The notes beneath the pieces are model-generated. The model made no database searches, was not told the DNA's origin, and worked only from the letters and a program-made list of their open reading frames with translations. The position numbers and the translations under genes were made by a program. Positions 32,241 to 40,179 of a stretch of DNA of 64,000 nt are shown here, one piece after another (position 1 is the first letter of the stretch; the number at the start of each line of letters is the position of its first letter). Where the stretch lies: assembly GCF_014201885.1 (NCBI RefSeq), contig NZ_JACHFN010000005.1, positions 62,001 through 126,000 on the forward strand, written 5' to 3'. The DNA is from Deinococcus budaensis (GTDB lineage: Bacteria > Deinococcota > Deinococci > Deinococcales > Deinococcaceae).

Positions 32241-32288
32241 ACCTCAGAAATCTCAACACGACGTGTTGACTTCTGAGGTTCTTTTTTT
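32241..32288 (+). terminator. rho-independent terminator
   Basis: ACCTCAGAA...CAACAC pairs with GTGTTG...TTCTGAGGT, and the stem is followed by TTCTTTTTTT (32279-32288). Confidence 0.85.
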
Positions 32289-32314
32289 GGCGTGAACCAG
32301 TCTCCACCTACGGT
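32287..32314 (+). promoter_or_regulatory. promoter of the first T4SS gene: TTGGCG-16-TACGGT
   Basis: TTGGCG (32287-32292), a 16-base spacer, and TACGGT (32309-32314) lie 6 bases before the ATG at 32321. The same -10, spacer and start distance occur before virB4 (40146-40173). Confidence 0.6.
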
Positions 32315-32320
32315 GAAGGC

Positions 32321-33211
32321 ATGAAAAAGGTGCTGCTCGCGTTATCACTTCTCTCCGCCGCGTCCCTGTCGCTCGCCGCCACACCCGGCCCAACGCTGGG
32401 CGGGAACATCACCACCACGTTCAACGCCCTGGACCTTCAGGACCGGCCGATGGTCCTGAAGATGCACCAGGGCGAGACGTGGCAACTGGACCTGCCCGAC
32501 AGCGTGGCCAAAATCATCTCAGGCCGCGACGACCAGCTCGACGTGCAGGTGGACTCGAACGTGGTCTTCCTGAAGGCCATCCAGAACACCGGCTGGGGCA
32601 ATCTGACGATCCGTCTGAAAAACGGCGACTCTATTCAGGTGGTCTACAGCCTGGCGAGCGCCAGCGGCCGGTACATCCGCCGGGTGGTGGTCGAGTACCC
32701 GACGGACCCTGAACTCACCGAGGCGCCGGTCCAGGCCGCACGCCCCGTCTACAGCACTCCGACCACCACGGTACCCGCCGCCTCGACCCCCAGGACTCCT
32801 GCGGCGCTGGCGCCGACCCCGACGATCCCGGTGGCAACGGGCCCACAGGTCGCGCCCGAGTGGCTGCGGTTCGGCTTCATCGGCGGCACCCGCAACGGCA
32901 CCAGCCTGAACCTGGGCTACCGCATCACGAACATCGGGACCGAGGCCGTCGTGTTCAACCCCCAGGCCGTGCGGATGCAGGCCGGTTCCCAGGCCCTGAA
33001 AGTCGCCGTCCTCGGGGACCAGAACGGCACCGTACGCGTGAACGCCGGGCAGACGGTGTACGGCAACCTGGTGGTCGACACGACGGGCAGCGTGTCGAAC
33101 GCGCCCATCACCTGGAGCTGGATCGGCTCGACGATGAGCGGCGCGCACCAGTACGACGTCGGCGGCCCGCTGACCCTCGTGCTGGCCGGAGCGGGCCATG
33201 CGGGGCGGTAA
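32321..33211 (+). CDS. VirB9/TrbG-like exported T4SS protein
   Basis: The protein has 296 residues with a clear signal peptide (MKKVLLALSLLSAASLSLAA). An N-terminal beta domain (MHQGETWQLDLPDSVAKIIS, SNVVFLKAIQNTGWGNLTIR) has the pattern of VirB9/TraK-type proteins: a strand-rich domain that reads dangling translation or conformational signals in the periplasm. A Pro/Thr linker (about 140-185) and a C-terminal beta sandwich follow. Together with VirB10 it would build the outer-membrane core ring. It starts a five-gene operon with overlapping stops and starts. VirB9 is the best fit by position and fold, but identity is low. Confidence 0.6.
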   Translation: MKKVLLALSLLSAASLSLAATPGPTLGGNITTTFNALDLQDRPMVLKMHQGETWQLDLPDSVAKIISGRDDQLDVQVDSNVVFLKAIQNTGWGNLTIRLKNGDSIQVVYSLASASGRYIRRVVVEYPTDPELTEAPVQAARPVYSTPTTTVPAASTPRTPAALAPTPTIPVATGPQVAPEWLRFGFIGGTRNGTSLNLGYRITNIGTEAVVFNPQAVRMQAGSQALKVAVLGDQNGTVRVNAGQTVYGNLVVDTTGSVSNAPITWSWIGSTMSGAHQYDVGGPLTLVLAGAGHAGR

Positions 33212-34664
33212 GCTCGGCGCGGCCGGGCTGCTGCTGGCCACGCTCAATGTGGGCAGCGCGTCGGCGCAGACCGGCATCGTGTCGTTGATCGACACGAACA
33301 TCGCCCCCAACACCCGCTTCTACCGCAACCGCGCGCTGATCGAGGTGATCGACCTTCAGTTGCTGGGGAGGTGGCGGGATCAGGGCTGCAAGATCGGCGC
33401 GAAGCCCAGCAGTGCCTGCCCGACCTTCGAATTCAGCGTGCCGTTCCTGCTCGACCCCACCAGCCTCCAGAAGAGCAGCCTCGACGTGAGCCGCGACCTG
33501 GGCGGCATCATGCAGTACGAGTGGCAGCGGTTTCAGGACCGGACGCGCTGGGCTGTCAGCATGGACCTGAACAGGAGCATCAGCGCCGCGACCGCGCTGC
33601 CCGCGCTGCCCTACGCCACCCGGCCGCTGGGATGCACGCCCGGGCTGAACATCGCGGGTGAAATGGCGATCACGGCGGCCAAGCTGCTGGCCGGGAATCC
33701 GCTCGACATCAGCAGCACCCCGGCCCCCTACGCCCTGAGCGTGCCCGCCGGGAGCACGAACCCCAACTTCAGGCTCCCCAGCGGCCTGAGCTACGGCCTG
33801 AAGGACGACGGGGTGCCGCTCCCGAACTACCCGTACCCGCGCGTCGCGCGCGCGCAGTACTGCCCCGGGCGCGAGCTGCCACAGGTCCTGCCCGACTCGG
33901 CCTATCCCCTCCCCGGCAGCGTGTACATGCCCAACACCTCGGTGTACGGGGTTTCGGGACCGAGGTACCCGCTACCCCTGGCCTTCAACTGGGGCGAGGT
34001 CCGCAGCCGCATCAAGAACTCCTGCAACCAGGCCGTCAAGCAGTACTACAAGGAGTATGTGGAGAACGTGCTGGGGGCCGTCGCCACCAAGATGCAAGGC
34101 AGCATGCACTGGAACGGCTACACGAAGTGGCAGGGCAACCGCAGCGGGGTGATTTTCGCACCGGTGGCGGGCGCGCTGCCCAACACGGCGAAGTTGGTGG
34201 ACCTCGCGTCGAAAGCGCAGACGCCGCAGTTCGCCGATTACCTGACGGTGCGCACGCCGGGCTCCCAGCTCATCAGCAACCAGTCCCGCGTGAGCGGCAA
34301 GCTGGTGCAGCTCGAGGATCTGAAGCGCTGGCTGGAGGCGGGCAACCTTACGGACGCTTCCACCCAGGGCAGCGTCAACCTGTTTCAGACCTGGCAGCAA
34401 CTCCTGCCGATGGTCGACAGGCGCCCGCTCACCTTTTACGCCCACGCGCGGTACTGCACCCTCACTGGATGTGTGCCGGTGCCAGTACCGATGCTGATGC
34501 CGGACATGGTCGTGAGCGCGGCGGGCTGCACCGTCGCCCCCACGGCGGGCGGATTGGGCACCATGACCTTCACCCTACCCGCCTTCCGGTTCGCCTGGGT
34601 GTCGGTGCCCGAGGGCTTCCCCATCCCGGGGCTGAGCGGCCACCCCGAGCTGAGGGTCCAGTGA
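33198..34664 (+). CDS. exported protein in T4SS operon, 488 aa
   Basis: The protein has a signal peptide (GAAGLLLATLNVGSASAQ) and a long mature part with several Cys (CKIGAKPSSACP, LGCTPGLN, YCPGRELP, SCNQAVKQ, YCTLTGCVPV) suited to disulfides. The middle has Tyr/Pro-rich loops and the C-terminus is beta-rich. The start overlaps the upstream gene by 14 bases. Size, export and Cys content resemble TraU-like envelope proteins of F-type systems, but I cannot confirm it. Function unknown; an envelope part of the secretion channel or pilus is likely. Confidence 0.65.
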   Translation: MRGGKLGAAGLLLATLNVGSASAQTGIVSLIDTNIAPNTRFYRNRALIEVIDLQLLGRWRDQGCKIGAKPSSACPTFEFSVPFLLDPTSLQKSSLDVSRDLGGIMQYEWQRFQDRTRWAVSMDLNRSISAATALPALPYATRPLGCTPGLNIAGEMAITAAKLLAGNPLDISSTPAPYALSVPAGSTNPNFRLPSGLSYGLKDDGVPLPNYPYPRVARAQYCPGRELPQVLPDSAYPLPGSVYMPNTSVYGVSGPRYPLPLAFNWGEVRSRIKNSCNQAVKQYYKEYVENVLGAVATKMQGSMHWNGYTKWQGNRSGVIFAPVAGALPNTAKLVDLASKAQTPQFADYLTVRTPGSQLISNQSRVSGKLVQLEDLKRWLEAGNLTDASTQGSVNLFQTWQQLLPMVDRRPLTFYAHARYCTLTGCVPVPVPMLMPDMVVSAAGCTVAPTAGGLGTMTFTLPAFRFAWVSVPEGFPIPGLSGHPELRVQ

Positions 34665-35194
34665 GGCGGCTTCACGCCTGGCTGCTGACGGTCACGGCGC
34701 TGGCGGGCCTGTCCGCTGCCAGCGCCGCGACCGCCCCCTCCCAGACCCCGCCCAAGCTCTCTTCCAAAGAACGTGCGCAGGCCACGCAGATGATGCGGGA
34801 GCTGACGGCGCGGCCCCAGGCCCTCCTCCTGAACCCGGGAGTGCTGTACGGCGATCTGGGAGCCGACCGCGGCGAGGTCCTGGTCGTGACCTACCAGATG
34901 CCGCAGGACCTGGCCGACGCCCTGGTGAAGGCCGCTCGGGCAGGCGCACGCGTCACGGTGCTGACCGACGCCCGCACCGCGCGCAGCATGGTGGCCCTGA
35001 AAAGCGTGGGGATCGCGCTCTACCGGTCCAGCATTCCTGTGAACCAGGGCATCCTGGTGTACGGTTCGGTGGTTCTGACCGGACGCCTGGTGAACAAGAC
35101 CGAGCAGGGCAGCAGCGCCTTCAGGTCCGTGACCACTGCCGACTCCATTCGGGCCACCTGGCCGACCCTGGTGAAACTCAGTACACGGCTATGA
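34661..35194 (+). CDS. exported PLD-like domain protein, catalytic motif lost
   Basis: The protein has 177 residues from a GTG overlapping the previous stop (GTGA). A signal peptide (LLTVTALAGLSAASAA) is followed by one phospholipase-D-type unit: GEVLVVTYQMPQDLADALVK, RVTVLTDARTARSM, GIALYRSSIPVNQGILVYGS, VVLTGRLVNK. In active Nuc-type enzymes the segment before the last strands carries HxK; here it is PVNQGI, so nuclease or lipase activity is unlikely. A second protein of this type is at 48351. Nuc-like proteins are known companions of conjugation systems. Confidence 0.6.
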   Translation: MRRLHAWLLTVTALAGLSAASAATAPSQTPPKLSSKERAQATQMMRELTARPQALLLNPGVLYGDLGADRGEVLVVTYQMPQDLADALVKAARAGARVTVLTDARTARSMVALKSVGIALYRSSIPVNQGILVYGSVVLTGRLVNKTEQGSSAFRSVTTADSIRATWPTLVKLSTRL

Positions 35195-35763
35195 CCACCA
35201 AACTTTTCCTGCTCATCGTCCCTGTTCTGATCTGTAGCTGCAAGGCGCAGGTACAGAGCGGTGACCGTCAGGCGGTGACCGTCAGCGTGCAGGAGCAGTC
35301 GGCAACGAAGCCGTCGGCGCGCGAGGCGGAGCAGGCCATCAACGAACTGATCGCCGACGTGAGAGCGTACACGCTGGAGGACCTCCGGGCGGATTACCGC
35401 TCGCAGGACTCGGGACGGCACGAGTTGATGCTCGCGACCGTGCAGGACCCCAACTACCGGCTCCAGCCGGAACTGCGCAGTGAGGGCGGCCAGGCCAGTG
35501 AGTGGGGAGTGCGGGTCCACCGGGCCAACGCCCAGCCGTTCCTGAGCTACCAGGCCATCCAGGCGGCGGCCACCCGGATCGGTTCGGATACGGTGGGGAC
35601 ACCGCAGGTCACGGCCGAGAAAAACCGCCACGCCGCGGACCAGGTGCGGGCCGGTGCCGCGCCGTACGTGGACCTGTTCGTGCCCGTCACATTCAACCGC
35701 GAAGGAACAAAGTGGACCATTCAGCGTACTCCACAGCTCATCGGCACCCTGACGCAGCCGTAA
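35191..35763 (+). CDS. lipoprotein, possible VirB7-like role
   Basis: The protein has 190 residues. The N-terminus MTTKLFLLIVPVLICSCKAQ has a short hydrophobic signal with a Cys lipobox (ICSC). The mature part is soluble and acidic, with a beta-rich end (YVDLFVPVTFNREGTKWTIQ). The start overlaps the upstream stop by four bases. In VirB systems a small lipoprotein (VirB7) anchors VirB9; this one is larger but sits in the right operon. The function is inferred from context. Confidence 0.65.
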   Translation: MTTKLFLLIVPVLICSCKAQVQSGDRQAVTVSVQEQSATKPSAREAEQAINELIADVRAYTLEDLRADYRSQDSGRHELMLATVQDPNYRLQPELRSEGGQASEWGVRVHRANAQPFLSYQAIQAAATRIGSDTVGTPQVTAEKNRHAADQVRAGAAPYVDLFVPVTFNREGTKWTIQRTPQLIGTLTQP

Positions 35764-36392
35764 TCCCCTTCACTCAGGGTCTCGGCGACCTCCGACGCCC
35801 ACCCCAGCGCCGGGTGGGCGAAACGCATCTGGCCTTTTTCCGCGAGGTGGACCGCTGGTCGGCCGTCGGTGCCCACGATGTCACCCAGGTGCTGGGGGCC
35901 GAGGAAACCAGACACCTGGTGCGGGACGGGTACCTGCTGCACTGGCCCAGCCTGATCGGCGGCGTGATGATGCTGGGACCGGCCGCCCTGCGGGTGGTCG
36001 CCCCGCAGCAGCGGCCCTGGATCGGCAGTTCGACGGAGGCCACCAACCAGGCCTACGTCCGCGAGGGCATCAAGCGGTTGCTGGCCGAGGGGTACACGTA
36101 CGAGCTGCCGGACGAGTACAGGCGGCACTGGATGTATGCGCCTGGCGGCAGGCGGTGCCTGGTGATCGGCCGGTGCATCGGCGAGGGCTACAGTCCACGG
36201 GCCGTCCGCAGCCTGCTCCAGCAACGGCGCTCACACCTGCTCTCCCAGAACGCGGGCCTCGTGGTCATCACGCCGACCCTGGCCCGGCTTTCCCGGCTGG
36301 CGGGCGCCCACCCCCACCTGGTGGTGCTCTACCGTCTGCCGCTGTCAGAAGTTCAGATCGGCCCCCGTGCCGTCCCACCAGTTCACGTGTAA
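35712..36392 (+). CDS. winged-helix protein, replication-relaxation-like
   Basis: The protein has 226 residues from a GTG inside the lipoprotein gene (52-base overlap). A winged-helix pattern is visible: LAFFREVDRWSAVGAHDVTQ, VLGAEETRHLVRDGYLLHWP, then MLGPAALRVVAP, like the L.L...G...LG..G of replication-relaxation proteins. The C-terminal part reads LVVITPTLARLSRLAGAHPH. It ends in convergent overlap with the minus-strand gene at 36345. It may bind plasmid DNA for transfer or replication. The start is uncertain; the frame is open far upstream. Confidence 0.5.
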   Translation: MDHSAYSTAHRHPDAAVIPFTQGLGDLRRPPQRRVGETHLAFFREVDRWSAVGAHDVTQVLGAEETRHLVRDGYLLHWPSLIGGVMMLGPAALRVVAPQQRPWIGSSTEATNQAYVREGIKRLLAEGYTYELPDEYRRHWMYAPGGRRCLVIGRCIGEGYSPRAVRSLLQQRRSHLLSQNAGLVVITPTLARLSRLAGAHPHLVVLYRLPLSEVQIGPRAVPPVHV

Positions 36393-36935
36393 GACCTGCA
36401 CGCCGTGGGGAGCGAGGGTCTCGACCAGATTCCGTGACCTGACCCGGCTGGTCACGCCCCACACCAGCCCGGCGTACTTCCCGCTGAAGGCCTCACGTTT
36501 CTGCCGGACGACGCGGCCACGGTAGGAGCCCGTGTCGAACTCGATGGCCACCAGGTGCGGCCCGAGCGTGAGGACAGCGTCCGGCTTGTTGAGCTTCCCC
36601 AGAGCGGCGGCGTCGGAGTGCCACTGCTCGGGCGGGTACCCCAGCCGCAGTCGAAGCTCGGCGGTTCCGCACAGGTGCCCGATTCTCTCCGGGCTGAGGC
36701 GCCGGGGCAGACGCGGCGCGGACGTGACGAACCAGATGAGCTGCCGGGAGGTCTGGGTCCGGAAGATCGGCTGCACCACCGCACTGAAGCAGATGAATTC
36801 ACGCAGGCCCTGCAACTGCCCCAGGTCCAGATCGAAGTAACGCTTCAACTGAGCGGCGCTCAGGACCCGGTCGGTCCTGAGCGCCGCTCTGAGCCGGGCC
36901 AGTTTGCTCAGGAGAGGGTTACCGCGGGGCGCCAT
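36345..36935 (-). CDS. hypothetical protein with winged helix and nuclease-like core
   Basis: The protein has 196 residues from an ATG at 36935, inside the end of virB10 (17-base overlap); a GTG at 36938 is possible. The N-terminal part is winged-helix-like (LRAALRTDRVLSAAQLKRYF). The C-terminal core ALGKLNKPDAVLTLGPHLVA, IEFDTGSYRGRVVRQKREAF has the look of a restriction-like fold (PDA...IEFD...). It is co-transcribed with virB10. It could be a mobilisation or replication-relaxation protein; the catalytic set is not certain. Confidence 0.5.
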   Translation of the reverse strand: MAPRGNPLLSKLARLRAALRTDRVLSAAQLKRYFDLDLGQLQGLREFICFSAVVQPIFRTQTSRQLIWFVTSAPRLPRRLSPERIGHLCGTAELRLRLGYPPEQWHSDAAALGKLNKPDAVLTLGPHLVAIEFDTGSYRGRVVRQKREAFSGKYAGLVWGVTSRVRSRNLVETLAPHGVQVLHVNWWDGTGADLNF

Positions 36936-39138
36936 CACCCGCCACGCTTCCACCGAAGAGGACGTTGATGGGAGTGCCGCGGTCGATGTGGGCCAGGGTG
37001 ACGACCGAGGCCGTGGTTGAGGGGAGCTTGAAGCTGTTGACGGCCCCGCCGAGAAGGGACAGCCAGAAGTTGGGCGGCGCCTTGGTCACGACCGTCGCTC
37101 CGCCTGTCACCACCGTAGTTCCCGCCTGCAACTGGGCGTTGGCCGCCTCCTGTACCCCGGAGAGCGTGCCGCGCACCGCGTCGATGGCTGCCGCAGGCGC
37201 CGAGGGACGGAAGCCGGGCTTCACGCCGAGCGTCCCGTCCGTGGCGACTCCGCTCGCGCGCACCGGGACGACCTGTCCGTCAGGCAGGGCCAGTTCTGTG
37301 AAGTTCATCTGGACCCGCTTGGAACCGTCGAGGGTGGCTGTGCCCTTCCAGACGTAGTTGCCCTGAGCGGCTGGGGTGTTCACGAAGAATTCCACGCCGG
37401 CCCCCTCGATCAGATCGAGGGCAACCACCATGTTGGCGGGAATAAGCTGTCCCATCTGGAAGGGCGAGGCGGAAGCCGGGGCGCTGGAAGAGGCTTGCCC
37501 GTTTCCCTGGGCGACAGGAGCTGCACTCGCCTGCTCGGGCGCGCTGTAAAGGACCTTTGACCGGCCGTCCTGAGCCTGGGGGGGGGGGGTGCTGGAGGTG
37601 GAGCCCGTTTCGGTCGTCTGACCGTTCTGTGGGGCCTGCGCTTGGGTACCGGACTGTCCCTGATTCTGGTTCTGACCGGTCCCGGAGGATGTGATCCGGT
37701 TCGTGGCCTTGGCGTCGTAGATAACTTTCAGGTTCCGCGAGCGTGCGTCGTTGGCCCCTCCTGTAGAGTTCCCTGCCCCCTCCGCTCCCTGACCGCTCCC
37801 GGCGCTGGCCGTGGACGCCTCATTGCCAGCGTCAGCGCCCCTCACGGAGAGCACCGCCATGCGGCCCGTACGCTGTCCCTCTCCCTGCTGCCCATTGGCC
37901 GCCGTATAGGCAACATGAAGCCCCGAGGCCGCCCCCCCTGCCCTTCCGGAAGGGGAGGTGGGTCCCGCCGCTGTGGCGGGGGAGGTCGCCGCCGAGTTTA
38001 GCTGACTTCCCGCGAAGTTTTCAGACACCTGCACGGGTGGGGGTGTCGTGGGCGTCACCGTCACAGGCGGCGTGGACGCGGTGTTCGAGTCCGGCCCGGG
38101 TGTGGCCGCCGAGATGCTGGCAGCGGGTGGAGGGGTGAAGACCACGGGCGCGGCGGTGTCATCTGGAGCGGCCGTGGTGTCGGGAGTGGCGCTGCTCACG
38201 GCCGGGGGCGTGGAGGCGGTGGTGCTGTTCACGGCTGGGGGAGGCGTGTCGACGCTCACAGGTGGGGTGTACACGGTACTCCAGTCCGGCTCGGGTGTGG
38301 CCGCCGAGATGCTGGCGGCGGGTGGAGGGGTGAAGACCTCAGGCGCGGCGGTGTCGTCTGGAGCGGCCGTGGTGTCGGGAGTGGCGCTGCTCATGGCCGG
38401 GGGCGTGGAGGCCGTGGAGCTGTTCACGGCCGGGGGGGGCGTGTAGACGCTCGGACTGCTGGGCGGCGGCGAGTAGCTGGAGGACGTGTCGTTGGCGTAA
38501 GACGGCGCGGTGTAGGACGGCGCGGTGACCTGTGACTCCGTGGGGGCCACAGTCTGTCCCGTGCCGATACCCGGCGTGGACCCTGTGGACGAACCCGGCG
38601 CGGGGGCCAGCGGGCTGGTCTCCACGGGCTCCGTCGGAAGGCGCGGGGGACCACCGGCACTCTCGGTATCGCTGCCTGCCTGCACGTTCTCCGACTGGGC
38701 CGCGCCCGGAGGGGTGGCCGTGGCACTGGCCGTCACCGTCTTGGGCTGCCGCGGCCAGAACATGAAGGCGCCCAGCGTGCCGATCAACAGGCCTGCACCG
38801 ATGATGCCCAGCCGCCGCGCGTCAGGCACCGGTGCCCCGTTGGGGGTCCGGCGCGTGACCCTGGCCGTGATGCGCTCCACGAACGACTCCCGGCCGTCGA
38901 TGGCCCGGGCCTGCTCCTGGAGGAGGGCAGAGGCGCGGACCTCGGATTCGGGGATGCGCGCCAGGCTGACCCGGGTCGCCAGGCCGGGGTTCTTCGCCCT
39001 CAGTTGCTCCATAAAGGCGGCGTAGTCCGGGCTGTTGGGATCGCGCGGGATCTCCAAGCCCAGCGCCTCGACCTCACTGCTCAGTGTGTCCACCACTTCG
39101 GGATCGTAGATGTACGTCTGGGGATCGGGATGCGTCAT
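36919..39138 (-). CDS. virB10: VirB10/TrbI-like T4SS core protein
   Basis: This 739-residue protein spans both membranes. It has a cytoplasmic N-terminus of about 108 residues, one transmembrane helix (LGIIGAGLLIGTLGAFMFWP, about 109-128), a very long Pro/Ser/Thr/Ala linker (about 130-540), and a C-terminal VirB10 domain (MGQLIPANMVVALDLIEGAG through PNFWLSLLGGAV and GTPINVLFGG). The linker is longer than usual and holds a 195-bp tandem duplication and a run of 12 C on the coding strand. It is transcribed opposite to the rest of the secretion genes. It would couple VirB4/VirD4 energy to the outer-membrane ring. Confidence 0.85.
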   Translation of the reverse strand: MTHPDPQTYIYDPEVVDTLSSEVEALGLEIPRDPNSPDYAAFMEQLRAKNPGLATRVSLARIPESEVRASALLQEQARAIDGRESFVERITARVTRRTPNGAPVPDARRLGIIGAGLLIGTLGAFMFWPRQPKTVTASATATPPGAAQSENVQAGSDTESAGGPPRLPTEPVETSPLAPAPGSSTGSTPGIGTGQTVAPTESQVTAPSYTAPSYANDTSSSYSPPPSSPSVYTPPPAVNSSTASTPPAMSSATPDTTAAPDDTAAPEVFTPPPAASISAATPEPDWSTVYTPPVSVDTPPPAVNSTTASTPPAVSSATPDTTAAPDDTAAPVVFTPPPAASISAATPGPDSNTASTPPVTVTPTTPPPVQVSENFAGSQLNSAATSPATAAGPTSPSGRAGGAASGLHVAYTAANGQQGEGQRTGRMAVLSVRGADAGNEASTASAGSGQGAEGAGNSTGGANDARSRNLKVIYDAKATNRITSSGTGQNQNQGQSGTQAQAPQNGQTTETGSTSSTPPPQAQDGRSKVLYSAPEQASAAPVAQGNGQASSSAPASASPFQMGQLIPANMVVALDLIEGAGVEFFVNTPAAQGNYVWKGTATLDGSKRVQMNFTELALPDGQVVPVRASGVATDGTLGVKPGFRPSAPAAAIDAVRGTLSGVQEAANAQLQAGTTVVTGGATVVTKAPPNFWLSLLGGAVNSFKLPSTTASVVTLAHIDRGTPINVLFGGSVAGDGAPR
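37578..37589. repeat. homopolymer run of 12 G (12 C in virB10)
   Basis: Twelve identical bases inside the virB10 linker encode Pro codons. Gain or loss of one base would truncate VirB10 before its C-terminal domain, so this is a possible phase-variation site. A run of eight G lies at 38432-38439 in the same gene. Confidence 0.7.
38089..38443. repeat. 195-bp in-frame tandem duplication in virB10
   Basis: Two near-identical blocks about 160 bp long repeat with a period of 195 bases; for example TGTGGCCGCCGAGATGCTGG occurs at 38101 and 38296. They encode two copies of a 65-residue Pro/Thr/Ala linker unit. Differences are few, so the duplication is recent or maintained by recombination. Confidence 0.85.
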
Positions 39139-39272
39139 GGCTCCACCCTAGATGCGGGCTGGTTTCGCCCAGGGACGCGAGAAGGCCCGGCCGCTCTGGC
39201 GGAAACCTGAATCCAGTTAGAAATCGGAGGTGTTCGTCGTCTCCGTGAATGGCGCGAACTCCGGAGGTAGGT

Positions 39273-39665
39273 ATGAATCAGGGGCTCACCATCAGCCAGC
39301 GTTCCGTCGCCTTTTGGACCCGCGTGGGGGTCAGTCCGCTGCCCCTCCTGACCTGGGGCGTGATTCTTTTGGCGGCCTTGGTCTTCAGCATGGCGTTCGC
39401 CCAGCAGACCGGCAACAACCCGTTCGACACGACCTTCGCACAGCAGGGGAAGACGGGCTGCGGCTGGATCGCCTCATTTGTCAGCAGCATCCTCGTGCGC
39501 ATCGTCTTCTTCGGCATGGCGATCATCGGCTTCGTCATGGGTCTGGCGCGCATGCGGGGGGGCTGGGGGTGGTGCGCCCTGGGGATTGTCGGCGGCATCC
39601 TCTCCCTCCAGGCCATCCCCCTCGGCAAGAACCTCGGCATCGTCCCGCCCCAGTGCGGCCTGTAA
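39273..39665 (+). CDS. virB2: VirB2/TrbC-like pilin
   Basis: The protein has 130 residues with a ribosome site GGAGGTAGGT before the ATG at 39273. A long N-terminal signal-type segment (LLTWGVILLAALVFSMAFAQ) with Ala-x-Ala-like processing is followed by a short loop and two hydrophobic helices (WIASFVSSILVRIVFFGMAI and WCALGIVGGILSLQAIPLG). This is the VirB2/TrbC layout. It is the first of the plus-strand VirB2-VirB3-VirB4 genes and divergent from virB10. Pilin is the likely role. Confidence 0.75.
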   Translation: MNQGLTISQRSVAFWTRVGVSPLPLLTWGVILLAALVFSMAFAQQTGNNPFDTTFAQQGKTGCGWIASFVSSILVRIVFFGMAIIGFVMGLARMRGGWGWCALGIVGGILSLQAIPLGKNLGIVPPQCGL

Positions 39666-39710
39666 GCCCCTGGCGAACGCCGAGTCTTGTGAACGGAAAC
39701 GGGTGAGGAC

Positions 39711-40100
39711 GTGGAGTACGATCCGATCTACCGCTTCAACCAGGAACCGGAATGGCGCTTCGGCATCACCTGGCCGAAGCTCGGCAAGGCGGGGGCGGTG
39801 GCCTTTCTCGCGTTCCTGCTGCTCTCAGGCTCCCTCGAAGGGATTCCCCTTCTCGCCGTGCTGCTGGGCGTGCTGGTCGGGACGTACCTCGCCCTCGCCG
39901 CCTACCAGCGCCTGGTCCCCCGCAACTACATCAAGAACCTCTTCTATTACGTTTCGACCCCGATGGTCCTGGAAGTCACCAACGACAGTAGGCCCCTGCC
40001 GCTCTCGGTGCCCAGGTATGCCGAGGTGGCCCCTCCCAAGAACAACCGGCGCAGGCCTGCCCGCACGGCACCCGCACCCATCCAGGACGCCAAGGCCTGA
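39711..40100 (+). CDS. virB3: VirB3/TrbD-like inner-membrane protein
   Basis: The protein has 129 residues from a GTG. It has an aromatic-charged N-terminus, two adjacent transmembrane helices (AGAVAFLAFLLLSGSLEGIP, LLAVLLGVLVGTYLALAAYQ), then RLVPRNYIKNLFYYVS and a basic tail. Size, helix pair and position directly before VirB4 fit VirB3, which works with VirB4 at the base of the channel. Confidence 0.72.
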   Translation: MEYDPIYRFNQEPEWRFGITWPKLGKAGAVAFLAFLLLSGSLEGIPLLAVLLGVLVGTYLALAAYQRLVPRNYIKNLFYYVSTPMVLEVTNDSRPLPLSVPRYAEVAPPKNNRRRPARTAPAPIQDAKA

Positions 40101-40145
40101 ACTCTCTCTGTCCGGCCCGCACCCACCAGGGCGGGCCGCTTCCCA

Positions 40146-40173
40146 TTGGTGCCAACCAGAAAGAATCTACGGT
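40146..40173 (+). promoter_or_regulatory. promoter of virB4: TTGGTG-16-TACGGT
   Basis: TTGGTG (40146-40151), a 16-base spacer and TACGGT (40168-40173), then 6 bases to the ATG at 40180. There is no Shine-Dalgarno site. The layout is identical to the promoter at 32287-32314. Confidence 0.6.
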
Positions 40174-40179
40174 GGGCCT

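Noticed and set aside
34127..35194. 355-residue frame spanning the end of the 488-aa gene and the PLD-like gene
   Set aside because: Only the part from the GTG at 34661 has a signal peptide and domain; the rest is a shadow.
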